Assembly (NCBI GenBank): GCA_963070105.1
Contig: OY718806.1
Coordinates: 6,717,865-6,781,864, forward strand
Direction of reading: 5' to 3'
Origin: Litomosoides sigmodontis
Lineage: Eukaryota; Nematoda; Chromadorea; Rhabditida; Onchocercidae
Length of the DNA: 64,000 bases
The notes beneath the pieces are model-generated. The model ran no database searches. It was not told where the DNA came from and saw only the letters and a list, made by a program, of their open reading frames with translations. Shown here piece by piece: positions 1 to 14,700 of the stretch. The first letter of the stretch is position 1. Each line of letters opens with the position of its first letter. The position numbers and the translations under genes are program-made.

Positions 1-3000
1 TGGGGGTGCACTCACACCACGATGAATTGGTTGTGGCATTGACTGATATCGTAGTGGACTTTGTGGACCACCATAATTATCTGGATAACCATATGGTGCG
101 AAACCATCCAAAAAAATAGGTCTATAAGGCTTAGGCAATGGTCCAATCCAATCTTCTCTGCAATTTAATTTAAATAAATATAGCTTTGCATCAATTTGAT
201 TCCTGCTCAATACATTGAGAATGGTTCAACACATGTAAAGCAAAATTTGTTGTAAAAAAAGAACGAAAAACAAACGGCGCTATTCTCCACGCTTCTCCCA
301 TAGCCATCCATACATCAGACTCTCTACTTGTTAAACAGTTCTGTAACAGTTCACGAGTATCTCGCGAAAGTAACGGGGAGATGACCTAAAAAATAGCGAT
401 TACTTCCGCCAATGATGAAACTTCCTTGATTATATTAATTTCACTACTAAAATTAGAATTTTTACAGTCACAGTTCGTTGTCTGCGTACCCTATTGCCAT
501 AGCAGATACAGCAAACACAGTGTACATTGTTTCATATTTTGTTTTATTTTCTAAAAACTCGAGAGAACAAATAGTAGCTTTGAAATTTCCAACATGAACA
601 ATGAGAAATGTCCGATAATGGTAAATTATACCTGAGGAGCGACATTTCTTCCGAGACCCCAACGACATGCGTCAAGTATGATTGTGAGCGGAGTGAACAA
701 GAAATGCAATAATTCAGGTGCATTCGGCTCATGAATGTGATTTTTTAGTTTAGCCTATTAAAAAAAAAAACGTTTTCTCGAAAAGATGTTGCGAAAGAGT
801 TTTATTTTAGTACCAGTGATTTCCGAGCCTAATCTGAAGAAAATTTCAATTTACACTTGAAAATCATTACTGAAAGACTTAAAAGAAGCAAACTGCTCCT
901 CAATGTGCAATGAGGGACAGTTTGTCACAACAACCAAAATATTCCAACTTACCAATAAATTGAATGACAACTTGAATTTTTGCAAAATGTCAACAAATTC
1001 AAATTCCGCGGGAAGTTGTGCGCGCATCTGTAAAATACCGCTTTGTGGATCAATATGCGTGCGTGAGTTCTGCTTACGATGGGAACGTTGTCGATGGTTT
1101 TGAGCTTCAAGTTCACGTTGAGCAATTGCAGCCGATTGTATACGAGCAACAAATCGTTCTATGTCATCGAAACACCGATTTAATGTGTTCTAAATTGGGT
1201 ATTTATAAAATACTTCAAATATTTGAAGAACACATTTTACAAACCTAATTGCCATGCTTATGAGACGATGACTTAGTTAATGTTTGTTAATTGAGGCAGA
1301 AAAGTAGTGGAATCTATTTTTGAATCCATGAGGAAAATGGTAAAACTGAACATGTTCAACACAACTGTTCCTTATTTCAGTTTGTATTGCAATAAATTTG
1401 CTCAAAAAATGGCTTTTAATCCGTGCTCATAGAAAATACCAATCCTTACCACATCCCTTTCAAATGATTCACTACTGTCTGAACTGGCGGAAGTGTCATC
1501 ACGATAACCTCGAGTAGGTGGCCCTGCAAAAGAGTAATAACTTAGCACAAATATACAAATGCTCAAATTCGTAAATTAACTTAATTAAAGCTCGAAAAAA
1601 CATCAAATGATCGAAAAACATACCCATTAAAAATGGCGGTTGATACCCAATCACAAAGCCCGTATCGCGTCGTCCCGTTCTCACTTTTTTATAATGTCCA
1701 GATAGGAATGCCTTTATGTCATCCACAACATCATTTGCTGAGACGCGATTGCACTGAAATAATCAGACCAAATTATCTCATTTATTTGAATGGTGAAGAT
1801 TGGAAGAAAGCATCCTCTTCATTCCCTCCGCCTTTAGCAGTTTATCATCGTAACAGCAATTTCACCCTTTCATGTACTGTATGATCACTTTATCGTCACT
1901 ATGGGGCATAAAACATTTTCTTCAAAACAGATTATCCCTAAAATATATTTAACTATAAATTGAAACAAGGCTGAGTATCATGAAATACTAACATCAGAAG
2001 CAAAATTAATATCTAAATTGTTCCAAAAGTTTAAAACATTATAACAGACCTGAAAAATATGCATTTCAGTGGGATTCAAGCTTCTGCCGCGCTTTTTGTC
2101 TTCTTTTACGATAAATAATAAAATATTGTTATACACATCGCGGGGATTTGTAGACAAATGAGCAGTTGGGTTTGTTACCAATTCCATCGGAAACTGTTCC
2201 ACAAGATCCTAAAATAAAATAAGCAGTAAGGCACGGCTAAATTTTATTTCAGCTAAAAAAACATCTTTGTGTTTTTAAGTTCTCTAATGAGCATACAGTT
2301 CCGTCCAAATTTTCCAGAAACTCTGGAAATATGCGATTTTGAAGATTCACCTGAAACGTCAAGCATTATGGATATTGATTCATTATAAATATTTATTCTA
2401 AAATTATCATGTTAATAGCTAACGATACATATTAAGATTTATCCAAAAATCTTAGAGCATATTAGTGATCACGGATTCTATAGAAAAACAGCCGTGTTGT
2501 AAGCACAGTAAAAAATATGAACATTGGCACTTGACTCCTAATGGTACGTATATAGAGTAAGATTAAACATTTTCAATTCGCAGTAGAGAACTGGAAAGAT
2601 GATAGCGTATGGAAATTGGAGGAGAAAGAAAGGTAAAATGATTCGCAAAAGTTTGCATTGATGTAAAAACGCCGAAGGTATTGGAAGAGAATTCTGTTTG
2701 AGGCAGAAAACCTTCGTAATTCTGCAAATTTCTCACAGCGTGAGTAGAATTCTTAAGTTTATTTTAGGAGTTTTACACTGCACAACCTCCGCACTGTTAA
2801 CGTTACACGTTACGTCAAAATCCTCTCTCTCTTCCTCATTCTAGAGTAAAAATGATGATCATTTTTACAAAAATTCCTACAAAATAGGATAAGCTGGACG
2901 TCTTCGAAGTTTAAAAATACAATAAGATCAGTTATTTAAGCCAATAAAAAAAATCTGAATTGGAAAAATTTGAACAAAACTATAAACTGTTTGTACGTTC

Positions 3001-5903
3001 CATGACTGTGCTATTCCAATATCCTTGTGATGAGTGTTAGGCCTCCCATTTTTTCATTTTTCGTTTCCCTCGTGTTAGAAAAAAATCGTAACAAGTTTCA
3101 ATAATTTATAATTAAACTAAAAAATGAAATGATTCTCACTCCATTTTCGTCCTCAACTGAAACAATATTGGGTCGCAATCTGAGTACCATTGGTTGCGCC
3201 CATATCGCACTACTATTTTCCAGCTGCTTCAATTTTCTGACACCGTCTTCCGGATATTGTAAACCGAATTCTCGACCAACAGCAAAGGTTGCCAAATGTT
3301 CCACCCAGTATGATGGTGTATCATTCTCTACAACGCTCGGATGACGACTGCTACCTGTATTTGTAATAAAACTTGAATGATACATAGAGCAAGAGATGAA
3401 ATGTAGATAAAAATTGGAAATTAGCCCACCGTGAACACTCATCGTCGAATTTTCAATTACTCCGTTATACTGCTGTGGTGGGATGCTATTATATGACAGT
3501 ACTATCGGTGACGGAGCATTCGATGATAACGAGGTTCCACCACGTGAATAGTAATATGAAGTTGAACCGGATGCTGATGGATGTCGTGAACTGGTAGGAT
3601 AACCACTGCAAAGACAGCAGCAATGGCGTTATTCTATTATACATCTATGCAGCATAGGATTAAAATTTCAAACTTTGTTGTAGATAATAAAAACTTTGCA
3701 AAATAAACTTATTCTAAAACAATCACTCCGTTTGTTTTCTAAGAAAAAAAGATTTAAAAGTTTTGCTTTAATAATTTCCTAATTAGAGCCATCGTTCTAT
3801 CTCGATAATACACATTTCTTCATGGAAAATAGGCCTTTTGTAACCAGAAGATAGCTGCTATTTCTCCATTTCTATCAGCTTATATCCGAATATCATATTT
3901 CTGGTAGGGAAAGTACAAAGTATAAAACAGATGATCAATGAATGCTGACGACGTCGAATGTTTTTAACATTGCTGATGCCGTCAGAAGCACACGAAATGT
4001 CAATATTGGATCGGTGGTCGCTTACCAATTCTAATCAGTGGGGAATACCTGATAACTTTAAATGAGGTATTCGAGAAAAGGGAACGTGAAGCGATGTGTT
4101 TTCTCTATTTAAAGCTAGTTTTGGAGGGTTTCAGCGGAATGACACGACACAAAAAGTACTCCTACCCTCCCACCACGCATTCCCGCATTCTTCAAGAATC
4201 CCATCTCTTCGTATGAAATTGCTGCTAACTACTGAAAGCGAGTGAATTAGGACAGAGCAATCTCTCTGTATTATCCGAGAAGAAAAACAACTAAAAAGTG
4301 CTAATGCATATATGTTTTCCAGTACAACAGTGTGTCTAACTATTAATGATACAGAGACCATCATTACAAGTGATCATCAGATCTCCTTTTCTTCCACTTC
4401 GAAGTTTAAAAACTCTTTAATACAATTCTTGACTGATCAAAAAATCACAAACTATAAAGGTAAAAAATGTAATACAGGTGTTTCACACTTAAGTTGCAGA
4501 GAAATTGTTTTATCTGAAATAATCCCTTTCATAACACTGTTGTTAACGTTAGGTTTGTCTCTTGACGTGTGACGGAAAAATTTGCCTATATTCTTAACAA
4601 ATTAAAATTGATGTTTGATTCATGTAATAATGGTACTTAATAGCTTTCTCTATAAATTAATACAAGTTCTGTTCCATAAAAATAAAAAAAGCTTAATCAG
4701 CTTAATCCATACTTCTCCAAACAATAAAATAGGGGAGATTGAAATCGTATTAACAAGTAATTTTCCAATGCTCATACAATAAAGATAATGCCGTCGGGAA
4801 AGCCGAGAGAAACTTAACGGAAATGAAATCTTATAGATTTCATCATTTAAAATCGCCATGAGACTGTTACGTCTATATATCGCATATCTTGCAATCGGTC
4901 TCCACATCTTATCAAAGACGATTGCTCATAAGCCCTTTTGGTAGTTAACACTAATTTCACAAGACTGTGAGCCACTCTTTCTCCTCCCCTGCTAACAAAG
5001 CTACATTAACCTCACCTCACGTAGCCGATGATTTGCTTGACCTCAACCATAAATCCTTTGCGCTTGCATACCACCGCACAATCTCAATCCACCGTGATTT
5101 TATCATTTGAATGTAGCAGGCTAACTTAACCATCACTGTGGGCTACAACTTACCTCTTAAGGTAAGCTCAAACACACCCACACACGACGGTATATTTACC
5201 GATCAAACTTTCTTGCTTTTACCCATATGTTCAATCTCATGGAGAAGCAACCGATTGCTCTCTCTTCTTCCTACAGCGATCGTCTTGTATTGTTACTTGC
5301 ACTGAATTCTCAACCCTCAATTACTGTTCCTTTGCTTACTGTTCTGTCTGTTACATAAACCGATCAATTCCCAATAAACCTTTTGATATTATTAAGTACT
5401 GCTGTGCATCTACAAACCACACAAATAATCAAAACCAAACGTTCACAACAAATGCTCTCATTTCTGTTATTACCCCAAAATCAATAAATAAATTAATTGT
5501 GTTTCAGCACTTAGCATCATTGAGAGTTCGGAAGAAGTGGAGTATCAAACAGAGAGCTTGATATTAAGATTAGAGTCATGGAATAAAGTGGAAATATGTT
5601 GTTCGGCGAAAGCAAAAATAAACGAAAAGAATAATGCAGAAATCTTCTTCTCTTGAACTAATTCGAGCTCTTCCAAGCATGGGAAAAAGCTATATCACTA
5701 ACTAGCTAAACAAATAAATACCGAGACAAATTAACAGTTAAATAAACAAACATATGTATAAATGTCAACATTAAAATTTAATTCGAACAAAATGAATATT
5801 TGGAAACTATGACATACTTGGATAATTCGAGTGGTACTGGTTGATGGCGCCTAGCCGCAGGCAGCCCTGATATTGGTTTACGCGCTTTTGACGACAGGAT
5901 TGG
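1..5903 (-). CDS. eps8: EPS8-like actin regulator, 3' end outside window
   Basis: EPS8 proteins cap and bundle actin and link it to receptor and Rac signalling. Exons on the minus strand, in transcript order: about 5903..5818, 3605..3430, 3354..3140, (2350..2297 optional), 2208..2050, 1753..1624, 1523..1450, 1189..953, 754..632, 385..276 and 157..1. Every junction agrees in phase. The N-terminal part is Gly/Ser/Tyr-rich. A PTB domain follows (YWVEHLATFAV, then DGVRKLKQLE, then LVEQFPMELV, then HIFQ). After it come a Ser/Asp linker and the EPS8 helical region (FVARIQSAA, EFVDILQKFKLSFNLL, LLHFLFTPL, SPLLSRDTRELLQ, then GEAWR joined to PEDWIGPLPKPYRPIFLDG). The SH3 and C-terminal actin-binding parts would lie left of base 1. 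No in-frame Met is found: the first exon shown has an in-frame stop just upstream and a weak acceptor, so at least one 5' exon is missing and that exon edge is approximate. Family identity is from remembered EPS8 motifs; exon order is seen directly. Confidence 0.92.
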
Positions 5904-8900
5904 CTTTTACTGAGTCAGCGACCGTGTAGCATTGATTGACCTTGAATATACTGGAAATTATGTAAAAACTGGAAGCAGAACAAATAGCACGATGAATACA
6001 CAAAGCACTTACCGAATGCTTCACTCATCAAGTAAGATACTCGGAGAAGCAAAACTTTATTGGAACAAACATTTCTTCCATCAAAAGCAGAAAAAAAGGC
6101 CTGTCAATCATCACTACCTAATTTTCACAATGATGTTGCACGCGATACCTAATCAACAGTAGCTGAATGCATGTCAAGAAACAAATGACTCACAAACACT
6201 CCCATTGCTTGGACATAAATGATCAGATGACGATGACGATGGTGGTGATATTCAATGGTTACTAATTAGCATTAAAAACCTGCTTCTATATGCTCTATTT
6301 GAGAACTTTTATACATTTTCATAATCGACAGAAAAATAATCATGCATGTATGTGTTTGACAAATGTTTCAGTGATAATATTACATGTTGATAAGTCTGCC
6401 ATTTGATGGAACTATCGAATGGTAGAGATGGATTGGACTGAAGTCGTAATGTCACTGCAGTAGTCTAAAAATCTCACTTACCGCAGTGACGGTATTGAAG
6501 TAATTCATCAAAATAGTGCAAGCGTATTTCCCAGTAACTTTTTTTGAATTTCCTTTTTCTTTCAATTCTTGTAATATATTAAGGATTAAAAAATTCTTCA
6601 CTTCTCCAGGTATTTACAATCTTAAATGCTAAAACTAGCAAGTCTGATATTTATCCACTATACAATCTACAGTCCTTTCACTATACATAATATTTTCTTC
6701 ACCACGGCCGACTTCAGTTTTACTTGAAACAATCTATTTTATGGCTAGTTTTCCCGAAAATTTATTTGAATTACTACATTAATTAATAGTGATGTATCAA
6801 ATATCAAGTTCAATCATCACCACATCATTCCGGTATAGCAGTATAGCAGTGATCCTTTGCTTTTTTCCCATACAATGAAGGTATCTCAGTAATAACAAAA
6901 CCATAAATAGGCTGCGCAAATTTTGACAAGTTTTTTTTATAAAATTTAGGCAAATTATTTTGAAAAATTTAGGCCAGCGGAGGAAATAAAAGTGGCCAAC
7001 CTGTGATGCATGAAAAAGAAGCTATACTCTGCACGGTAGGACCGCGACATATGTGACTCATAAAATGTAAATATCAAAATAAAATTCATGAAAATTGGAG
7101 ATGGAAAAGGTGAAGGGAAAAAATAAGGGATCAAAATGCATTAAATACGATTAGATAAAATTTTTTAGGATAGAGAAAAAAGGAAGGAGAAAAGGAAAAC
7201 TGCACAGGATTCCGTCAAATCGTTGACAAAGAGATCGGATTGTCTAGGCACATAAAGGACAGCTTATAAATTCTTGAACCTTTTAAAATTTGTAAACCTT
7301 TCAGAACCGAACATCCAAAGAAGTATAAATACTTCGTTAAACATTTGCTAGGCTAAAATCATGCTGGATGTATAATAAGTTTAAGATAAAAAAAACTTTT
7401 GTTTTCCGCAGTATAGAAGAAGAAATTGCAAAAAATTCAAACCATTCCTTTACAGGTTTTCAAGTCTTTACAAAGTGACTTTAAATGTTATAAAATATAA
7501 AGTGTTATCAGAATATCTAACACCGAATAAAATTATTAAGGTTTACCTTGTTGTCCCAACATTGCTAGGATGACCGCAAGAAATCACTAAAAGAACTTGT
7601 GGGACATGCAAAAATCGAATAAAAAGTCGTTTGGTAATTTATATTCTGCAATATTTTCGCTTAAATTGACTGATATATTCTTATTGCTGTATGTGTCATT
7701 CGTTGAACTAAGCTATATTTTAGAAATAATTTAGTTCATATTTTAACCGTTTGTGGAAAGATAATAAATGGAATGCCATAAAAATGAAATTCAAAAAAAT
7801 TTCAATTTAAAAAAACTAAATTGCCACAAATCACTTTAGAAAACTTTTAAACACGATTCGATAATTGCTCGCTTGTTTTTTTGTTAGCACTTCGAACTAA
7901 TGCGGCGATTCCATCTAATACGGCAGATGGAAGATTTAACTACCATTTCGTCTCAAAAAGTACTAGATGAAGTACCGGATGTCAAAATACATTTACAAAT
8001 TTTCGAAAATGATTTGCACGTAGTTAGACTTTGACCTTTAATGGTGGGTGGATTTAAAAGTCTGACTGCTATTAGTTTTAATTCAGATTTGACCATAATG
8101 TGATGCAAATAAGATAACAATAGAAAATGCGGATAGTGGTGGAGAAGTAAGTTAAACTTCCGAGGATCCAAGAAATAAGTCATTGCTTGAAATTGCTGAA
8201 TTGAAGCAAAGTGATTGCAAACATCTATCGACGGTCAGATATTAACAATCAAGTAAAAGTGTTAGGAATGGTATGAAGGACTTTCCATTGAACCTTTGAA
8301 GCTAAAGAAAGACAGTTGAAAGCATGAGATATGCATAAGGACACAGGTCTGTTTTTTTTTTCTTTTTAAAAAGTGATAATGATTCTCCAGTGATAAATGA
8401 CAATGATAATGATTTTAAAAAGTGATAATGTTTGATAATGATTCTCCCATGGTTCTTTCTGGTAAGTTTTATGCAAAGCCTATCGATCCCGTCACCTCAG
8501 TTAAATGAGCATTACAAGGGAAAAATTTCTGAAGTCGATTTCGTTCTAATAATCAACATTTTTTTTGAAAAGAAGTATTAAAAAAAGCAAATTTGTAAAG
8601 AGCAACAGAAACTGTTATAATTATTGTATTATACAAGAACTGAGAATTGGTTTAGATCCACATCTGAAATGAAGTATTGACATCTTCTCTATATTGACTC
8701 CATGAAATGAAGTATTGGATGAACGGAAGATGATTAAAGCTGAAAGAGTCTTCGACTTTATTCACAACAGGCCTACGTCAAAATGCCACTACATCATACC
8801 ATCATTATTGACATCTTCTCCTTACAAACTAACATTAGTCACTGATGAAAGTTTTGTAAAAATTGAAGGAAGGAGAAGATTTAGCTGAAATATAATGGGT

Positions 8901-9958
8901 AAAATGAATGCTTAAGCAGTGGAAATGAAAGAAGAAATTTTGAAAAAGAAGAAATGAGAGGTAGGCGAAGGACCAAGATTGCACTCTTCGATTTGTCATA
9001 CCAAAAACTCATTCTAGTAAAGTTTAAAAAAAACCTGCGCTGATCTGCGCAGAAGGAAATAAAGTGGGAAAAGGATGAAAACGAGAGAGAGAGAGAGTGA
9101 GAGAGAGAGAGTGAGAGTGAGAGAGGTAGAGGGAGAGAAAGGTATACAGAAAAATGAAAAGAGAGAGCTTTTGACAAGATGAACGATTTCAGTTTTCCTG
9201 ATTAGAAGAAGGGGAGAACCTTGAAAAAAATTTTTGTACGTGTCTCCACTGCTTTCGAAAACCCACAGAGGAATAGGAAGAGAGAAAGAACATATATTAA
9301 CATAACAACATATAATACATACTATGAAAGATCACTAAAATGCAGGAGACCAGAAGTGAAATTGAAATATCGGAAATGTGTTGGGAATGAACATCGAACA
9401 TCCAAGGTATCTTATACTCATTCCATCGCTGCAAATTGTATCCTGTACTGTGCGTGTGGTATATTTTGGCAAACTTCAATGCATTCGTCGTTTTGCTGCT
9501 TGATGGAGGGGGGAGGACGGGAGGGGGAGGAGGAGGGGATGGAATGAAATAGATGAAAAGTGAGAGGAAATCCGCAAACAGTTACGTTCATAGTTGTTGA
9601 GGACGACATTCCATCGCCTTTCTAAAATTAAAATCTCTCCTCTTACCGCTCCGTGTTCGACTAGCATCACACCACACCATCTTGCCTTGTCACCCCATTT
9701 TATTTCCATACTTCCGCTTGCTTGACATGTTTCTTTTGCTGCACAGACACATATGACCAGGCCAGATCAACAATTCATTTCCATCACTCATTCATAACTG
9801 CTCATTCACCCTCCTTCCACAGGCTGTGGAACACTACTAAATCAAATCAGTGCTGCTATCCTATTGCTGCTACCACTTCTGTCATTCCTTCTCAATCATC
9901 CATCATATACTTATCATCAGTTGCTAGCACGGTGCTGGTGAAATTGTAGCATAACTGT
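5904..9958. other. Gene-free AT-rich DNA
   Basis: I see no convincing exon here. The ORFs present are short and lack codon structure or splice partners. It holds small imperfect duplications (8367..8449, where a segment reading aagtgataatgattctcc recurs) and a purine-rich AG tract near 9085..9145. It may contain part of the eps8 5' region. Confidence 0.5.
9085..9145. repeat. AG-rich simple repeat
   Basis: Imperfect (GA)n tract on the plus strand, interrupted by GT steps. The Ser/Leu-rich ORF across it on the minus strand is a translation of the repeat, not a gene. Confidence 0.9.
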
Positions 9959-11733
<1,775 letters not shown>

Positions 11734-14700
11734 GGGTGGGATATACTGAAACTTTCTAAGAGATAATATTGCTGACTTCGATTGACAATTTATAAAAAGA
11801 TGTGCGAAACTTTCACATACTCGAATCTTCTTATTTATAGAATAAAGAAAAAAAAGTGAGACGTACACGTTGAAATGAGTACGCGCTGAATCAACAATGG
11901 CTTCAACATATCCATTTAAAAGATAATTTACAAATCTTCTTGAAAATTTTAAACAGATGAAAACTAGTTGCATAGGTCGTTTGTTCTAAAAATCATGATT
12001 AGCATATTTTTCGAAATACGATGCATCAACTATTAACTGAATTTTACTAAACTGTTTAAACAACCCACATGTTTTCCTTGAAATTTACTGTTTCAGAATT
12101 TCCATAATCCTTTTTACAAGGACTACATTTTTACATTTCATTGAACTTGTAAGGAATTTATAAAAAAAGAAAGTATTAATTGAACTTAAAGAATTTCATA
12201 ATACATAAGTCATTTTCGATAAAATCAATGATTGACGGTCACTGATTGATGGTTGACCACTGAGGAAATATTTGATGAGAAATATGCCAAGTCTGTCTGA
12301 ACTGTGACACTACCACACGTACACAACTACACAGCAACGTAATTTACGTACCTTCATCCATCTGTGCATACCAACCATACCATACTAAAATATATACATA
12401 TCCTAGAATAAATGTAGTGAGCAAGTATCGGAAGTTGATGATAATGAATTAGAAATTATTGCAACTGATCTTCTACCTATAAGTTGCCAGTCATCCATCG
12501 CTAAATCCGTTTGACATTTAGACAATGAGGAAGCTCAGTACGCGGATACCTCATGGGTTGATTGAAAAGCAACAAAATAAAAAAAGCAAAGCGTTGCATT
12601 AACAAACTTCTCTCAATTACTGTGTGCAAAGGAAAATGGACTGCATATGTAACAACTTGTGATGATTATCTTAATTTCTGGATCGAGAAGTCGCTATGTT
12701 CAGCTTTCATTGGGAAAGATCATGGTCATTGGATGCTATCACAATGCTTTCTCAAACCTACGTGTAAAAAAATCACATTCCGTCTAACATATCAGTGCTG
12801 TGCATCAAAAAGTGTAATACTTTAAGTGACCAGAACAAACCCAATATTTCCTATGAAAACTTCTAATTACACGTCAGACAATCTCGCATCTTCTATGCGC
12901 TCGGTTGATATCCTTCAAACCAGCTGCCACTTCTATCTTGATAATTTGCTGGTAGTATTTTCCATGAATTTTACTAATGAACAAACTACAGGAATAAATA
13001 TATTTTTTGTTTGACATCGTAACAACAACAATGGATATTATGAACAAAAATAACAACAACACTATTTAGGCGTAATATGGATGCCATCGCCGTTGTTGAT
13101 GATAATATTTGTAGCAATGATGTTAGTAATAATGGTACTAACGACCACTTTAAAGAAGAGAAATAATTTTTCAAATTATAACCAGCTTGGTCTCTCAAAT
13201 TTGCCTTTCTTGTACGCAAATACTTGACAAGAATGAATCACTTTGATTGCAACGTAAACAGCAAATAAAAACAGGAATGTCAATTAATTTTGTTATCAAA
13301 AAACGATGAAGAAATTCAGTTTGTTTTTGATCATTATATTATTTAAAATTCATTTTAAACAGTTAAATTTCATTTAATTAACATGAAAACTAATATTTGT
13401 TAAATAAATATGCTTTATTGCATTGCGTTCCAAGTAATCAGACGGTTGCTTTATAGTGGTCGAAGAAAACTGGACCACTCGTGGAGAGCAGTACAACAGA
13501 ATTAACAACAGTGAGAAAGCTCTCATTTGCAACCAAGAAAATGTTTCACGACAAATCACCTAAAAGTTCAAGGTAAAATGTCAAGGACAATCCAATGCAG
13601 GCCGCAACCTATATGGATGGGATCTCAGCACTGCAATCTTCATGATGAGTTCCAAATTTCATTGGGTTATGTTTATGACTCATCTTTTAGTGGCCTGAGC
13701 AATGTATTGAGGTCTGTGTTATTTATCCCATACTAAAGTTGCCTTCTCTCATTCAATAAAATATATTTCCAGATTCGGTCAGTTTTAAAACTTGCCAGAT
13801 AAATAAACTAAGTACTACACTCAAGCACTGACAAACATTGCTATGTGATAAATATTAATTAGTTAATTAGTTTCATGTTGCTGAGCGAACAACCAGTAAT
13901 TAGTAAGGCAGAAAAAAGAGCTCATTGAACTAAGGTTAACTAAGCACAGAAAAGCTTTCATTCCATACGTTTTTTCAAGATTTGAGCAAAGCGAACTTCG
14001 ACTACTCAAGTTAAATGAGAAGACTTGAAGAACGGTGGTTAGAAGTGATGCCAACGTATGATGGAATCGAGCATTTTTAAGCAAAAAGCGATGTAAAATT
14101 TTAATTTTTAATGAGAAATGGCTCTATTACTCCAATGGAAGCAGTCACAAAACGATGAGTGCCACTGAAAAATACTACGGCTAAGTGCCTCCCTCCCCCT
14201 CGACTGTTGTACATCATCACCACCTTGCACACATGCACTCACGTATGCCGCGTGCCGCTCTTCGCACACTTGTACACGTGTTGCACAGAAATGCGCAAAC
14301 GGATGAGACGTACAGAATGCTGCAAAGTAAAAGAAGGTGGTCGGATTGCTCACACGAGATCATTGTCGTCTAAAATGCACGAAACAACTGCTATGAAAAG
14401 CTCACCGCATAATTCTCCTATTTCATCCTGAACTGGATTATCGCATGAATTGCGGACATCAAATGGAATGAATGGTGTGGTTAGAAGCTGAGTGAGCGGT
14501 CGAAGCTGATGTGCTACAGAGCTCGTACAACGGTTTCAGCCTTTAACATGATTAAGCTAAGCGAAAAAGTTTCTCGTTTTGCGGCTTACATCTTGAGTCT
14601 TTTATTGCAGTTATATGTAGCAGTAGAAATGATCAAACAAATCATTTCTATCCTACCAACTAGAACAAATTATCACTTCCCAGCAAAAAGAAGAAACAAG

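Noticed and set aside
2820..5810. Plus-strand frames inside eps8 introns, for example 4312..4572
   Set aside because: They lie in minus-strand introns and show no splice sites or motif.
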